Positions 8,938-20,563 of a DNA stretch of 64,000 nt are shown here, piece by piece. The first letter of the stretch is position 1, and every line of letters begins with the position of its first letter. The notes beneath the pieces were generated by a model. The model did not search any database, was not told where the DNA came from, and saw only the letters and a list, made by a program, of their open reading frames with translations. A program made the translations under genes and the position numbers. Source of the DNA: Amblyomma americanum (Eukaryota > Arthropoda > Arachnida > Ixodida > Ixodidae); NCBI RefSeq assembly GCF_052857255.1, contig NC_135500.1:101641394-101705393 (forward strand). The letters run 5' to 3'.

Positions 8938-10135
8938 TACATAAATCATATTTCCACGTGACCGTAAAGTGAACGTGTGTCTGAAATCATGGTGTCAGAA
9001 CTGGTTCAAATACCCTTGGGCGAATATTCATTGTATGTGAGACTTTGCTTAATGAAGCATTGCAGGCTTCTGCATAAGAAAAGTTACTGCTCCCCGTTTT
9101 AGCATGGCAAGATATTTTTTCAGGCATTTTTGAAGCAATCGGACACGAAAGCAGTGCTCCTAAGCGTGTTTCTTGGAATATCATCCACCTCCAGCAGCAT
9201 CGCCCTTCTCTGGCTTTTGTAGTAGTGCTTGCTTTCTGGTTACGTTTTCACACATATCCTTAGAGAATTAATAGGCGACGATTGTTATGTGTACGCCGAA
9301 ATCTGCGTTATTAATGCGGTTATGAAATGTCTTTTCGGGCCCAAGAATCTTGTGGCGTCTCTGACATTGATTGTGCGACAATAGATTTGCCGCGGTTTGG
9401 TTTCCGATCCGCGCCGGCGTGAACAGGTCAGCTTCGCTGGCTACTGCACAGAAGCACGACGCTATCGCCACGGCCGATCTCACCTAATTATGATGATGAT
9501 GACATGAGGCCTGTGGCACATTCATCTTCATCTTCTTCGATCTGCATTGTGAATATATCAGATCAGCTTAACCTCAACCAGAGGTCAATCTGAGTCTAAT
9601 ATCGCCGCCATACGTGCCGACGGCCCAGAAAAGCAAAACCATGAGCCAGCCAGGGTAAACCTATGCTTTCGCACGCGAACTGGTGTTTTGTGCATATTTA
9701 AGGCTGTCTTTAATATAACAATGCTTTGTAAACATTCTTGCTTGGGCCTGAAAAAGGGCCTGATGTATGGTTAAATAAAACAATATGAGGCCAACATATC
9801 CAATTTGCAACACTTGAAATTGTGGCCAAAATATTCAATTTGTAGCGCACTTGGAACGCATTTTCTAATTATTGGGCACTAAATTCTCACATTGTGACAA
9901 AGTCGCAATTTTAATCAGGTATCTAACAATTTGACTACATAACGCTAAGATAATCTCGCGCCTCTCCTATCAAGGAAATTGTAAAATGGTCCTTGTGGAT
10001 GTTCTTTCAGCTCCTGTGATCTCGCTACATCTGTGAAATCAGATATTGCTTACAGGCGTGGGTGCCTGTATAATTAGACTGCTCACTATCTCTTCTACGT
10101 ACCATGTACGAACGCCAGACATTTTCTGCCTACAA
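8938..10135. other. Unassigned AT-rich interval
   Basis: I see no protein motifs. Two features stand out: a gatgatgatgatg run at about 9490, and a diverged local duplication (gaggccaacatatccaatttg near 9786 and gtggccaaaatattcaattt near 9822). It could be old repeat or single-copy intergenic DNA. Confidence 0.4.
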
Positions 10136-11465
10136 CAGAGCAAGTCGCCAGAGTCGTGCGAAGAGTCAGCCGTAAAAAGAATGGGATGAGAGAATAGGAT
10201 ACCCTAAGACTCAAAGACGGTCTCGTCACGAGCAGGGTAGCGTACGCTCTCCCCTACCACGAACTAAACAAGCAAGAGACGCTATAAATGGACACCATAC
10301 TACACACTGCCTACAAAACGGCTCTCAAACTGCCAATGTCAACACCAACCGAAAAGCTAGTGGCACTGAAAGTAGAGAACACCTTCGACAAACTACGAGA
10401 AGCGCAGTGTAGTGCGCAACTAAACCGGCTCACTCAAACCAGAACGGGAACACACCTAATTGAGAAATTAGGTCTACCTCTCTACACACAAAAACACAAA
10501 GAGCAGATTAATAATGAAGACAGAAACAACACCCGGGTAAGACCCAATTATACACCAAGAAAGACGACAAGCCAGAGTCCGAGCACTCAGCAGCGGATTC
10601 GGCGACAATTCCAGCGTAGTCTACACAGACGCAGCCAAGTATCGATACCAACGCAAAGAGATCGCCGTTGCAACAGACGAAGGAGAGAAAGAAATAACCA
10701 GAGCAACGGTAAACAGCCCAAGCATGGAGGCAGATGAAGAAGCCGCCATAGCTCTGGCGATATCGCAGGGCAACGCAACAGGACAGAACCTCACGATAAT
10801 GATGGACTCTAAACAAGCATGCAGAGATTTCACCAGAGGCAGGATGGACAGGATCGCCAATCATATTCAACACAGGAGGAAAAGACACATAAATACTAAA
10901 CATAATATAGTATGGGTCCCGGGAGATAAGGGGATGAGGGCCAACGTGGCAGCCGACGAGTTAGCTCGAGGGTACGTCAACCGAGCAGACTCAACACTTT
11001 GCACCACGAGCACCCTTGACCGCCTTACCACCCCATACTCAGACATACTCGATCATTTCAGGGGTCATCGGAAACGCTACCCAGCCCCACACAAAAGGCT
11101 ATCAAAAGAGGAGGCGGTAGACTGGCGGAGGCCGCAAACCGTTGCCTACCCGCACCTGCACAAACTACATAAGATTTTCCCCACACAATATTCAGACGAA
11201 TGTCCATGGTGCCGGGGTAAACCTACACTAGATCATGTCATATGGACCTGTCCTAAGGTAGATTTAGAGCCTGAAATAGCCCAACCGAGTGTGACGTAGT
11301 GGGATCACTTGCTGGCCAGCCAGGACGAGGAAGCACCATTTTTTTTTGTACGCAAAGCGATGCTAGCAGCTGTCAAGTGCGGCATCCAGGACCGAGGATC
11401 GACCACGGGGCCCAGTGACCCGTAATGGTGAAGAAGATTTGAAATTGGTCGACAATAAAGTTTTT
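10136..11465 (+). mobile_element. I-group LINE (subfamily 2) 3' end, plus
   Basis: Translation gives VARVVRRVSRKKNGMRE, LRLKDGLVTSRVAYALPYHEL, HTAYKTALKLPMSTPTEKL (RT thumb), then RNase H and the C-terminal finger. The 3' UTR (11300-11465) ends cgacaataaagtttttt, followed at once by catc repeats. It is the same subfamily as 6841-7870 (FPTQYSxxCPWC finger). In-frame stops at about 10195 and 10286 and a frameshift near 10560 disable the RT part. Confidence 0.85.
10724..11299 (+). pseudogene. RNase H and zinc finger ORF of the LINE at 10136-11465
   Basis: This open frame of 191 codons encodes the RNase H motifs EADEEAAIALA (Glu), TIMMDSKQACRDF (Asp) and IVWVPGDKGMRANVAADELAR. The finger FPTQYSDECPWCRGKPTLDHVIWTC follows. 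The first RNase H Asp (VYTDAAKY) lies upstream in another frame at about 10620-10640. The catalytic-site His of the usual WVPGHxG is Asp here (PGDKG), which probably impairs or reflects loss of function. Confidence 0.8.
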
Positions 11466-11848
11466 TCCATCCATCCATCCATCCACCCATCCATCTATAC
11501 ATACATACATACATACATACATACATACATACATACATACATACATACATACATACATACATACATACATACATACATACATACATACATACATACATAC
11601 ATACATACATACGTAGTACGTACGTACGTACATACATACATACATACATACATACATACATACATACATACATACATACACACATACATACATACATACA
11701 TACATACATACATACATACATACATACATACATACATACATACATACATACATACATACATACATACATACATACATACATACATACATACATACATACA
11801 TACATACATACATACCTACATCCGTCCGTCCGTCCGTCCGTCCGTCCA
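11466..11848. repeat. Compound tetranucleotide microsatellite (CATC/CATA/CCGT)
   Basis: It runs catc units (11466-11495), then about 310 bp of cata units to about 11815, then ccgt units (11820-11846). Interruptions are an acgtagtacgtacgtacgt island (11611-11630) and single cacacata variants near 11680. It starts exactly at the 3' end of the preceding LINE. The MYVC and HTYI ORFs in all frames are artefacts of the repeat. Confidence 0.95.
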
Positions 11849-12017
11849 TCTGCCTAAAAAAAGAACCATTAGCTCTCGCCTAAGCACCCGTACAGTATTA
11901 ATAATTATAACTCATGCGCCAGTGCACGCCGAGCAACAATGAGGCGACGGCACGAACTATAACAAGGGCAAGAGGAAAGCCCTTCATACGCTGATCAACA
12001 TTTCGATTTTATTTAGT

Positions 12018-12287
12018 GCCCGGGTTTTAACCCCACCGTGGCGGCCACGTTTCGATGGACGGGAAACTCAAAAGGCGCCCGCGTGCTGTGCGATGCCAGT
12101 GCACGTTAAAGATTTCCAGGTGGTCGAAATTAGTCCGTAGAACTCCAGTTTGGCTCTTATTTCGTCCTTTCTTCTTTTATTCTCTCCTTTATTCCTTTCT
12201 TTACCGCACGGTTCGCGTGTCCACGAGATATGTGAGAGAGTTACTGCGCCATTTTGTTTCCTCGAAAACCAATTTTCATATTACTTT
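12018..12287 (+). mobile_element. SINE family 2 copy, diverged
   Basis: It begins at the B-box region (cccgggttttaacccc, mutated). It continues through gtggcggccac, gccagtgcacgttaaagatttccaggtgg and the pyrimidine tract, to gttactgcgccatttt. The A-box half is absent. It is more diverged than the copy at 8655-8937. Confidence 0.75.
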
Positions 12288-13290
12288 TTTTGTTTTCAAC
12301 CACTTGGTCATCGGACTTCGACTTTTCTTCGAGACCTTGGTAAAATTTGCGCTGTCAAGATTTCTATCTTGTCTGCTGTGTGATGTGGCGGCTATAGGGC
12401 GAACGAGTAAAGCGCAGGTATATACGCTGCAACTCGGAGTAGAAATAGGCTGCCAACGACCTAAATATTATTTCTGGGGCCCACCTTCTATCCTAGCAAT
12501 TTTAGCGCGTAGACGCCGCAGTTTTCGGTACGACACAGCTTTAAGGGTTCCGACTGCGTAGCTTTCCGGATGCGGGGCATGATTTTTATGGTATTATATG
12601 CTGCTATGTACTGATCAGCGCAAAAGTTAGCATCAAACTCAGGGAACAGTGGTTTTGTCGTTGCATTTAGCCCTGTGTCAGTGGGTCACCTTCTAACGTC
12701 GTGCTTTCAGTGCTACACTTTTAACGCCATTCTGTAGCGCCAGCGGTCAGTGTCCTACCCTAGTAAACGAAAAATGTGGCTCTTTTACTAGTACGTTGTG
12801 AGCGGTCGCGTGCGTAAACCTTCGTAGTAGCTGGGGTATGCTTTACTAGTCGTAGCCAAATTGGCATGCGCAACATTTAGAAAACTTCCCACATACCCAA
12901 AAAACACAAAACCTCCCAAAATCTCCCAGAAATATCCCATCAGGACATTTGTAATGTCTCCAGGTGGTTCTATTTTTTCCCGGGGACTTCCAAAAAACGT
13001 CCCCACAACTAGCCGTGTCCAAAAAGTTGTACGTCCCATGGACAGCCCCAAAAGGTTAATGCTAGATCTCTCGGCTCTGGTTCAATAAAATTATTTCTTC
13101 TTTTTCATGCAGACTTCAGGCATCTAAGCGCACATATGTGCCAAATTTCAGGCATATGCTTACGTTACAGGTGGTGTAATACATCTGTCAACTCGCGAGA
13201 ATGCTTGCTGGCTAAGCCATTCAGACTTACCTGTTTGCATGAAATGTGCTTTAACAAGGTGAAAATTTGGGCTGGTTGATGCATGATCTT
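12288..13290. other. Unassigned interval with a GGGA-motif-rich block
   Basis: No coding similarity was recognised. 12890-13060 is enriched, on the minus strand, in GGGAYRTTTTGGGA-like words, suggesting a degenerate minisatellite or part of an old repeat. aataaaatt occurs at 13085-13093 and could be a relic 3' end. Confidence 0.35.
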
Positions 13291-13291
13291 G

Positions 13292-13662
13292 TGACGAGAG
13301 CAGCGCAGCACGAGACAAAGAGAGAGGCGGGACATGACGGTGAATAACAAGCAGGTTTTTAATGCACGTTCGTCGAAAATATACATCTCGCTCGTATAAG
13401 AAGGAAAAGAAGCATGAAAAACGCATACTTCATGCGTTAGCATACTTTCGATAGCGTTTTGTGACAGCGAAATTGATTATCTGCGTGCGTTGTCCTAATC
13501 TTTTACTATGTGTACATCTTATTCGTTAATCATGCTTCTGTCCTTTCCTTATTGCACGAGCGAGATGTATATATTCGATCGAACGTGGATTAAAAATCCG
13601 GTTGTTAGTCACCGTTGATTCCCGCCTAACTCTTCTTTGTGTCGTGCTGCGCTGCTCCCGCC
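13292..13662. repeat. Imperfect inverted repeat, ~125-130 bp arms
   Basis: 13292-13416 and 13531-13662 are reverse complements with mismatches. Matching words include acgagcgagatgtata, ggattaaaaatcc/gcattaaaaacc, and gtcgtgctgcgctgctc/gagcagcgcagcacgag. The spacer is about 114 bp. This could be two opposite copies of one short repeat, or a small foldback/MITE. Confidence 0.65.
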
Positions 13663-16600
13663 ACATGAACATGAAATGTGCTAGAATTTTACACACAAAA
13701 AAAATATTAATTCAAAAAGTCGCCTGATCCCACCCATATAACAGGAAATAGCAGCGCAATACAGATATAATTTCAGTTTATTAGATGTGCTCTTTGCATT
13801 TAAATGAATACAAACAGGAGACGCATATGTATGCACCATTTAACACACAATGTACGGAGCACTACGACACCAGCAAATAATAATGGCCAAAATTTTCTCT
13901 AGCTCTGTGAAATCTGAAAAACATGGAGCAATAAAAACATGATACAGGCTGAAAGTTGATGCACCTTAAGCAAACATTCTAAAGGGTACAAAAGCATATA
14001 TGCACACGCAAAAGCAAACGCATGTAAAGAGCAACCTGGGTGCCAAAAGAAAAGACGATATGGGCGTACGATACAGACACGCAGTTTCAGGTTACAGATA
14101 TTCTCTAGGATGAAACCTCCCTCTCGCTTTTCCTCTCGCACGAGCCTCGGAGTAATGTTGAGCGTGTTATCAAAACAGGAAAAAAAATTATTTATACGAG
14201 GCGAAATTAAAAAACGAGCATAAACCACATACCTTGACGACGTTCCCAACAGAAACACGGGGATGAAATAGAATGCTGCAACTATATATATGAGTTCAAC
14301 GCAGCCTTCTGTCCTGCGCCTTCTCACGGCACAGCGAACGCTCAAACATACGCGTTACATCCTCGTTACACCCCCGTTTTATTCTTTGTGACTAAGTGTG
14401 GAGATAAAACTGCTTGGAGCCGGATGGAAAGGGCGGATGTCTTGAGGTAGGAGCCCTGGCTCGCCGCACCCATGGTACAGCAGACCACGCGTGCGGCACA
14501 ATTCGGCGTGGGAGGCGACATAGAGGTGATCAAGGCACAAGTAATCCGGTGGGGGTGGGTTGGGAGTCAGCGACGCGAACACAACACAAACTATACCGCT
14601 GAGACAGGACGGCAATGTAGGTAGAGCAGGTTAATCCATGGGCACTCGCAGCAAGAGTCTGGTGGGCTTCCGAAGATCTATCCCGCCTATGACCGCAGTG
14701 GACGCCGCGCTGCCACCAACAACTCGCCACAGTCGTCGGAGGCGCTGAGGGATGCAGAGTGTGCGCTAGGAGTCGCGAACGATGCCTGTAAGAGCGCCCA
14801 TATGGTGTAGGGCCGTGAAGCTGTGCAAAAGACTTGCGATGCGCCGAGCGCCGCTGCACCGGTTCCAAAAAGAATTATGTGGGAACGCCGAGGTGCGCGG
14901 GAAAGATGCCATGAATCCGCAGCTACGAAGTTCACGACATCCCAGTGATGAGAGCAAGAGCTGCTGCGCGCTGGGGCTTGTGCGCGAGCGGCTAGGGGCT
15001 GCGCGAATACGTGTGCGCAAAATGGCTTCCGTCCATCGAGGAAGCCAGGCGAGCGACGGGAGGCCCATTACTGCGCCTCTGCTAGACAGCGGCACAACGA
15101 GGACTGCTGGTAGTTGGAGATGCCTGCAGGGACCACCGCACCGTGCTGAAGCTGCAAACACTACTGAAGACGGGCACGTTGGTGACCGCCGCTCCCAGCG
15201 ATGCGATGAAAAGGCAGACCGCCGTCGCCTGCCTGCCTGCAGCATGGAGCCGACAGCCCTCGAGAGAGATGCGGGGAGAACTGCGTTTCCTTCGGCTGTT
15301 CGAACAAAACTGTCTGATCTCTCAAAACGGCGAGTGCAAGCGCAAAACCTTCTCTCCCCGTAGCTTTTGGCGCGAGGGAGAGAGAAAAGGGAGCGAGGAG
15401 TCAATTTGTATTTTTTGTTGAAAAGTATTGATCCCAAAAACGTTCTCCCAGTTACTTTTCTGGGACCAAAATGCTATGATTTGTTTTTGTTTCTGCTTAA
15501 CACCCTCGAAGACACCTTTCTAGGACATTAGTGGGCGCACTTCCCTTTAGTTTTTTTTTCTATGTCCTGCCTCTACGGTCTGGAAATGTTCGATAAATGT
15601 TGCACTGGGACAGGGACATTCCATCCTTTCTGGGCGCTCCTGGGGAGGTACGTTGTTTCCTGGGTAGTGTCTCTCGACTTTTTCTTAACAAATAAAAACT
15701 AACCGAGCATCGTGTGCTTCCCATCCCTCCTCCTTCAGAAAGTCCTATCTCAAGACCACATGATAAATTGGCCACAGGTGGCAAAATCGCGTATTTGCGA
15801 ACACGATAATAGTCCATTTTAATATAGCATAATGTTTTAATATGGCACTGGTGCGATGACGTCGTACAGGTTTTCTTTTGACAGATGGGGTACTCCCAGT
15901 GCTACGGCAAAGACCAGGACATAATAAAGTAAAGCCTACCTGGTGCATCGATCGTTGCACTAATTTACACCAATAGGTGTGCCAGTTAAAGCTGCTACGA
16001 GCATAAATTACTACTAGCCACCACGTAAAGAGCTGGAGTGGCAGCCACCCGTAGGCAGGCACGATGTAAACAGCATCGTCAAGGATGCCACACATGAAAG
16101 ACTGTCGCCATATCCTGCACTCACGTTACAAAGCTTCACATAGGTATGAGTGCCACATTATTGGAAGGTACGGTGACCCCATGCCGCTCGTTACAGCCAA
16201 CGCAGCGATTGCTCAGTAATGACAGCTAACGAGAATAAAAATGGTTAAACAGGAATGCTTCTGGCGAAGGACTTTTGTTAATCGGAATCTTGGTAGTCAG
16301 GAAGAAAACGAAAGCTAAATCAAGAACATTAAAAGCCTTCCAGCAATCTCAAGTTCAAACAGCCGATTGCGCACGTGGAAGACGAAACCTGAAATGCACT
16401 TCACTACCTCCTACATCCCTTCCCTCACGAAGCGATTCTAGTTGTCCCACCAAGAGTCAGGCAGCGACTGCACCTTCACTTTCCTCACAATCAAAACTTT
16501 ATTATTCCATTATTGTCATTCGCAACGGCGACATGGTCATGCAGATGCTCTTAACGAAAGTTTGCTGAAAATTACCGCCTATGCCATTCTTTTCCCCCTC

Positions 16601-17114
16601 AAGAAAACTGTTTGGAAACATTTTATTTACATATGCACACTTGCCAAGGTAACCGGATACATTGACATTCACAGGTGCGCATGACGCTAAGCATGTAAGG
16701 CGTGCCAGTTAAATAGGTACCATAAGCATATTTAAGCAACTAACAGGAATAGCTTGTGAGCAATTTAAGACAGGATAGCATACATTAGCGCCAGTTTGCT
16801 CTAAAGACCAGAACAAGACGATCGTTGTTAACAGAAATGAATGGGCATGACCACTGCCGGAGGAGCTATTCCTCTCCCATAAAAAAGAGTTCCCCTGACA
16901 AGAAACTGATCAGCTCCCTTCGAAGACGGCCAAGTATTGGCCACACAGCGCGGCTTGAAAGGCCACCAGCGACCGCGGTGCACAGGTCGAGACAAACTAA
17001 AAAGACCCGCAACAATGAACAGGCGAACAAAACCGCCGCTGGGGAAGCGGCCGCGGGAGACAAAGCTCGCAATGCCATGCCCACGGAATTCCGCTTGAAC
17101 CGTCTGTCTGACTG
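13663..17114. other. Longest stretch without a recognised element
   Basis: AT-rich at 13690-14340 and 15700-16800, GC- and CpG-richer at 14400-15400. The GC-rich block has overlapping ORFs on both strands (minus 14766-15437, 223 codons; plus 14782-15363, 193 codons), but neither has a motif I recognise. Open frames on both strands of GC-rich DNA are expected by chance. A GGGA/CCCA-rich stretch (15430-15700) resembles 12890-13060 in composition. This is the likeliest place in the window for single-copy sequence or a host exon, but I cannot show one. Confidence 0.4.
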
Positions 17115-17163
17115 TTGTTGCCAGGAAGAAAGAAAAAGAATGTGCACAGGCGTGCTCACTGGC

Positions 17164-20100
17164 TCAAGCCGAGCCACAATCGCTACCACGTACAGACAGT
17201 AGGAGAGTTGAAATATGGGATAGAAAGACAGGATAGTAAAGACGCGCTAAAGACAAGGCCGATCCCGTAGGTAGTGCAATACCGGGCCAACCGGTGGCGG
17301 AAGTGAAGCAACCTTCAAACTCTCCGCCACATTTCCAAAAATAAGCCCAATTGGACCCGTAAGAGATATTATACGGGGTCCGTAAATTCAATCCCCCGCT
17401 TGAACCGCGCGCCAAAAGACGCGCTACCACGCAGGTGACTGTAGCCTGGCGATTAGATTCCGGAAGCGGGCAATTCGGACAGGTACTGGAGCGTAAAACA
17501 CCCCACCGCTCTAGCCGATCACAAGTAGGCAGCACTGCCCAACCAAGTTTTCAAACAAAGTCGCGAAGATGGTGTGGGAGAGGCATCGACGCTATGCGGC
17601 CATATTGAACGCCGCGCATCGGGGAGCGGCGAGCCGCCGGCACAACAGGCAACAGCGAGCCCATAATGTCTAACGCATGGTCTGCAACGATGTTGACATC
17701 AGGTGCTACTGCGCTCACATGTCTGAAAAAGGCCACTGATGTAGCATAGAAAGCGGTAGGCTACTCTGATTGGGGTTCATGATTAACAGGGGCTGAGGGA
17801 TTCAAAAAGCGCAAAGAAAGGCCCAAAAAGTACCGCGCTGTGGTTCGCGCCGCAGAGGCATCCCCCAGCAGGATACGCAAAATGCTTTTCAAAGCTAACA
17901 ACGAGGACGTGATGGAGAAATTTGGAAAGGCAAAACCGCCTCTCTCCCGTGGTTCTTCAAGAACACCACAGGCCACATGCTCAGTTCCGCCTGATCAAAA
18001 AACGGAAAAAAACTGTAGTCTGCGTCCGCCTCATGACGCGCAGAGGTAGTTTAGCAATGTGGCAAAGGTACCAGAAGGCACCCAGCACGACCGACTGAAC
18101 CAGGTACCGCCTCTCAAGCAGAGGCAGGTCTCATGTCTGCGCCCTCCGCACACTAGCTGTAATGCCCTCTAGGACCAAAGACCACATACCATCCCATATT
18201 CCAGCACAGTGGTAGGTCACGCCGAAAATGTGCATCTGCGCACGTCGTTGCAAAGTTATCGCACATGTAGTACGTCTCTGAGGAGAACCCAAAAAAAGTA
18301 ATTACTCTTCGAATAATTAAGAGCAGCCCCTGACAAGGAGGCGTACTCAAGAAAAACGTTTAAAGCTTCGAGCAGGTTGTGTTCATCAGCTAAGTAGATT
18401 GTGATGTGATCTGCATAAGTGGTGACACGCACTGCCTCAATGCATGGCAACGTCAAGTAAGAGAGGGTTGATTGACTGCCAGGAGGAAAGGCTCTAATAC
18501 TAAGACAAACAAAAGGGGGGAGAGCTGAAAACCTGGACGAACGCCACGGGTCATCAAATGCGGTACTTTCCCAGCCATCGGGGAACAAAGTGCTTGAAAT
18601 GTCTCTGTACATCTCTATAAAGAAAGGCACGAAAGAAGGTTGGAAAACAAAAGCATCCAGTGTACCGTAAATATACTCATGCCATAAAAAGTCGAACGCA
18701 TTTTCTTGATCGAGGGAAACAAGAAGACCCTGTGCGCGCCGCCGTATAATATACTCTATGATATCTCGCGATACGGAAGATAAACTCTGTATTTCACGAC
18801 TCGGGTTGGAGCAGACCAGGTGGCAGGAAATGAGGGACATAAGAATAGACCGTAGACGACGAAGGAGTAATTTTGGTAATACTGTATAATCTGAATTTAG
18901 TAAGGTGATAGGGTGCAAATATGCCGGACATGTGGAGAAAGGAGAGTTCTGAGGAATCAAGACAATGCGGCCTCTTTAAAATGAATCGGGAAAGACGTGC
19001 CGAGTGAAAGCGAGTTTTAACACTTGCGTGAAAATGGGACCTATATTATGCCAGAATAATAAATAAAACTCCACAGGAAGACCATCTGGACTAGGCCCTG
19101 AGCCTCGTTTCATAGAATCTATAACGCCTCCTTGATTTTACCTTGTGTTGGCAGATCCATACGGCCATCATGAAGTTCAGCGGCAACCTGCGGCAAGCTT
19201 GCAAAAAATGGATGTGCGGAAACGTCATCGCGATCAACCAGAAGAAGCGACTGAGCAACATCACGGAGATGGACCAAAAACGCACTGAAATTCCTGCCAA
19301 CTGGCTGGGCCACAGCCCTGGCGGAAGGTGTAAAAGCAGGGACACCTTGAGGGCACAACAGCTCCAGGCGTGCAAACCGAAGCACCTCAGGATGAGCAGT
19401 TGGACTGCGTCGAACACGCCATGCCGCCTCTGTCAAAGAGGATGATCGTAAAACACGCTGGAGACGCTCGTAAAGCTGCTCTTTCAATGCGCAAATAAGC
19501 GACGATGGCGACGGGGTGCGCTGAGCTATACGCAGCTTCGCAGTAACTACACGCCCCTCAGCTGAGACGAGAGCATTAATTGCTCGACCAGAAGTTGCGC
19601 AATGGTGACGCCACTGCTCCTTCAGACGCTCCCAGTCACCAGGCGCAGCCACAACAACCGAAAAACGCAAAGCCCGTATTAGTCCTCTCGTGCTGTCGTC
19701 GTGAAGGATGTGCACATCCAAACGCCATGGTCAGTGAGAAGACACTGCAGCCGCCGGAACCCCCAGTGACAGAAGGAAAGAACGATGGTCTGATATGTAT
19801 ACCGGCGAGGATGGCAACGTCATTACGTTAGCAGCACACACTGTCTTCGAAAGGCCCGTCGGTACATAAGCGCTGTCTAACCTGCTCGATGATTATCCGC
19901 GACGCCAAGTCCACACAAAGACACCGCCATACAGGAGCTCATAAGCTTCTGTTAGCATAAACTGTTTGACTAGGCGGCGCGCGTCGTGCACATTCCAGTC
20001 TGGCCTGCCCCTACCAGGACCCTGCACATCAGTGACCATGTCGAGCACGCAGTTGAAATCGCCCAACATCACAAAGTTACGTCCTCCAAGAAATTACACA

Positions 20101-20453
20101 TCTAGATGTTTAAAGAAAGAATTTATGAAATTAGAATGCGCAGGTGCATAGATGCAAAGAATTATCAGGCTAAGCGCGTTAAACGTGCAGTCGAACGCTA
20201 GCACGCGTCCAAGCGCATCGTGGGCAACATGATGGTCTCGCAGGAGGATGCGGTTCAAAATAAGAACGCCAACGCCGCTAGAACGCCTGCTGGCATACGA
20301 AAAGAAAGCATCGATGCCAAACCTGCGCTTAATTTCCAACACGTCACTGAGGCGAAAAAAATTGTTTTCTTGCAGGCAGAAGATATCGCAATACGATGAA
20401 CGAGCGAAAGCGACCACCTCGGACTGCTTCATAACATTGCAGATCCCCTGCAC
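17164..20453 (-). pseudogene. ORF2 (endonuclease-RT-zinc finger) of LINE C
   Basis: From the 5' side: endonuclease start VMKQSEVVAFARSSYCDIFCLQENNFFRLSDVL with RSSGVGVLI and ILCIYAPAHSN (20453-20094); linker RFSVVVAAPGDWERLKEQWR (19721-19119); RT PITLLNSDY..., SLDQENAFDFLWHE and VTTYADHITIYLADE (18960-18256); thumb/connection GVLEEPRERGGFAFPNF (about 17970); C-terminal finger CDRLERWGVL...CPNCPLPES (17535-17430). The catalytic YADD reads YADH, and the endonuclease QET reads QEN, so two catalytic positions are lost besides the frameshifts. The 48421-51939 copy keeps YADD and QET. Confidence 0.8.
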
Positions 20454-20563
20454 GTTAAGAGTAATGACGTTAAAAGTAGTAATTTTGGAAATTAAAAATA
20501 AAACTAGGAGATGTGATGTCTAGGCAATACAATGCGCACCGCGAACGGCGCCAAAACATCTCA

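Noticed and set aside
11305..11942. Several long ORFs encoding repeated MYVC or HTYI peptides
   Set aside because: They are translations of the tetranucleotide microsatellite, open in multiple frames on both strands.
14766..15437. 223-codon minus ORF as a protein-coding gene
   Set aside because: No motif, an equally long ORF exists on the opposite strand, and composition (GC-rich, Arg/Ser-rich) explains the open frames.
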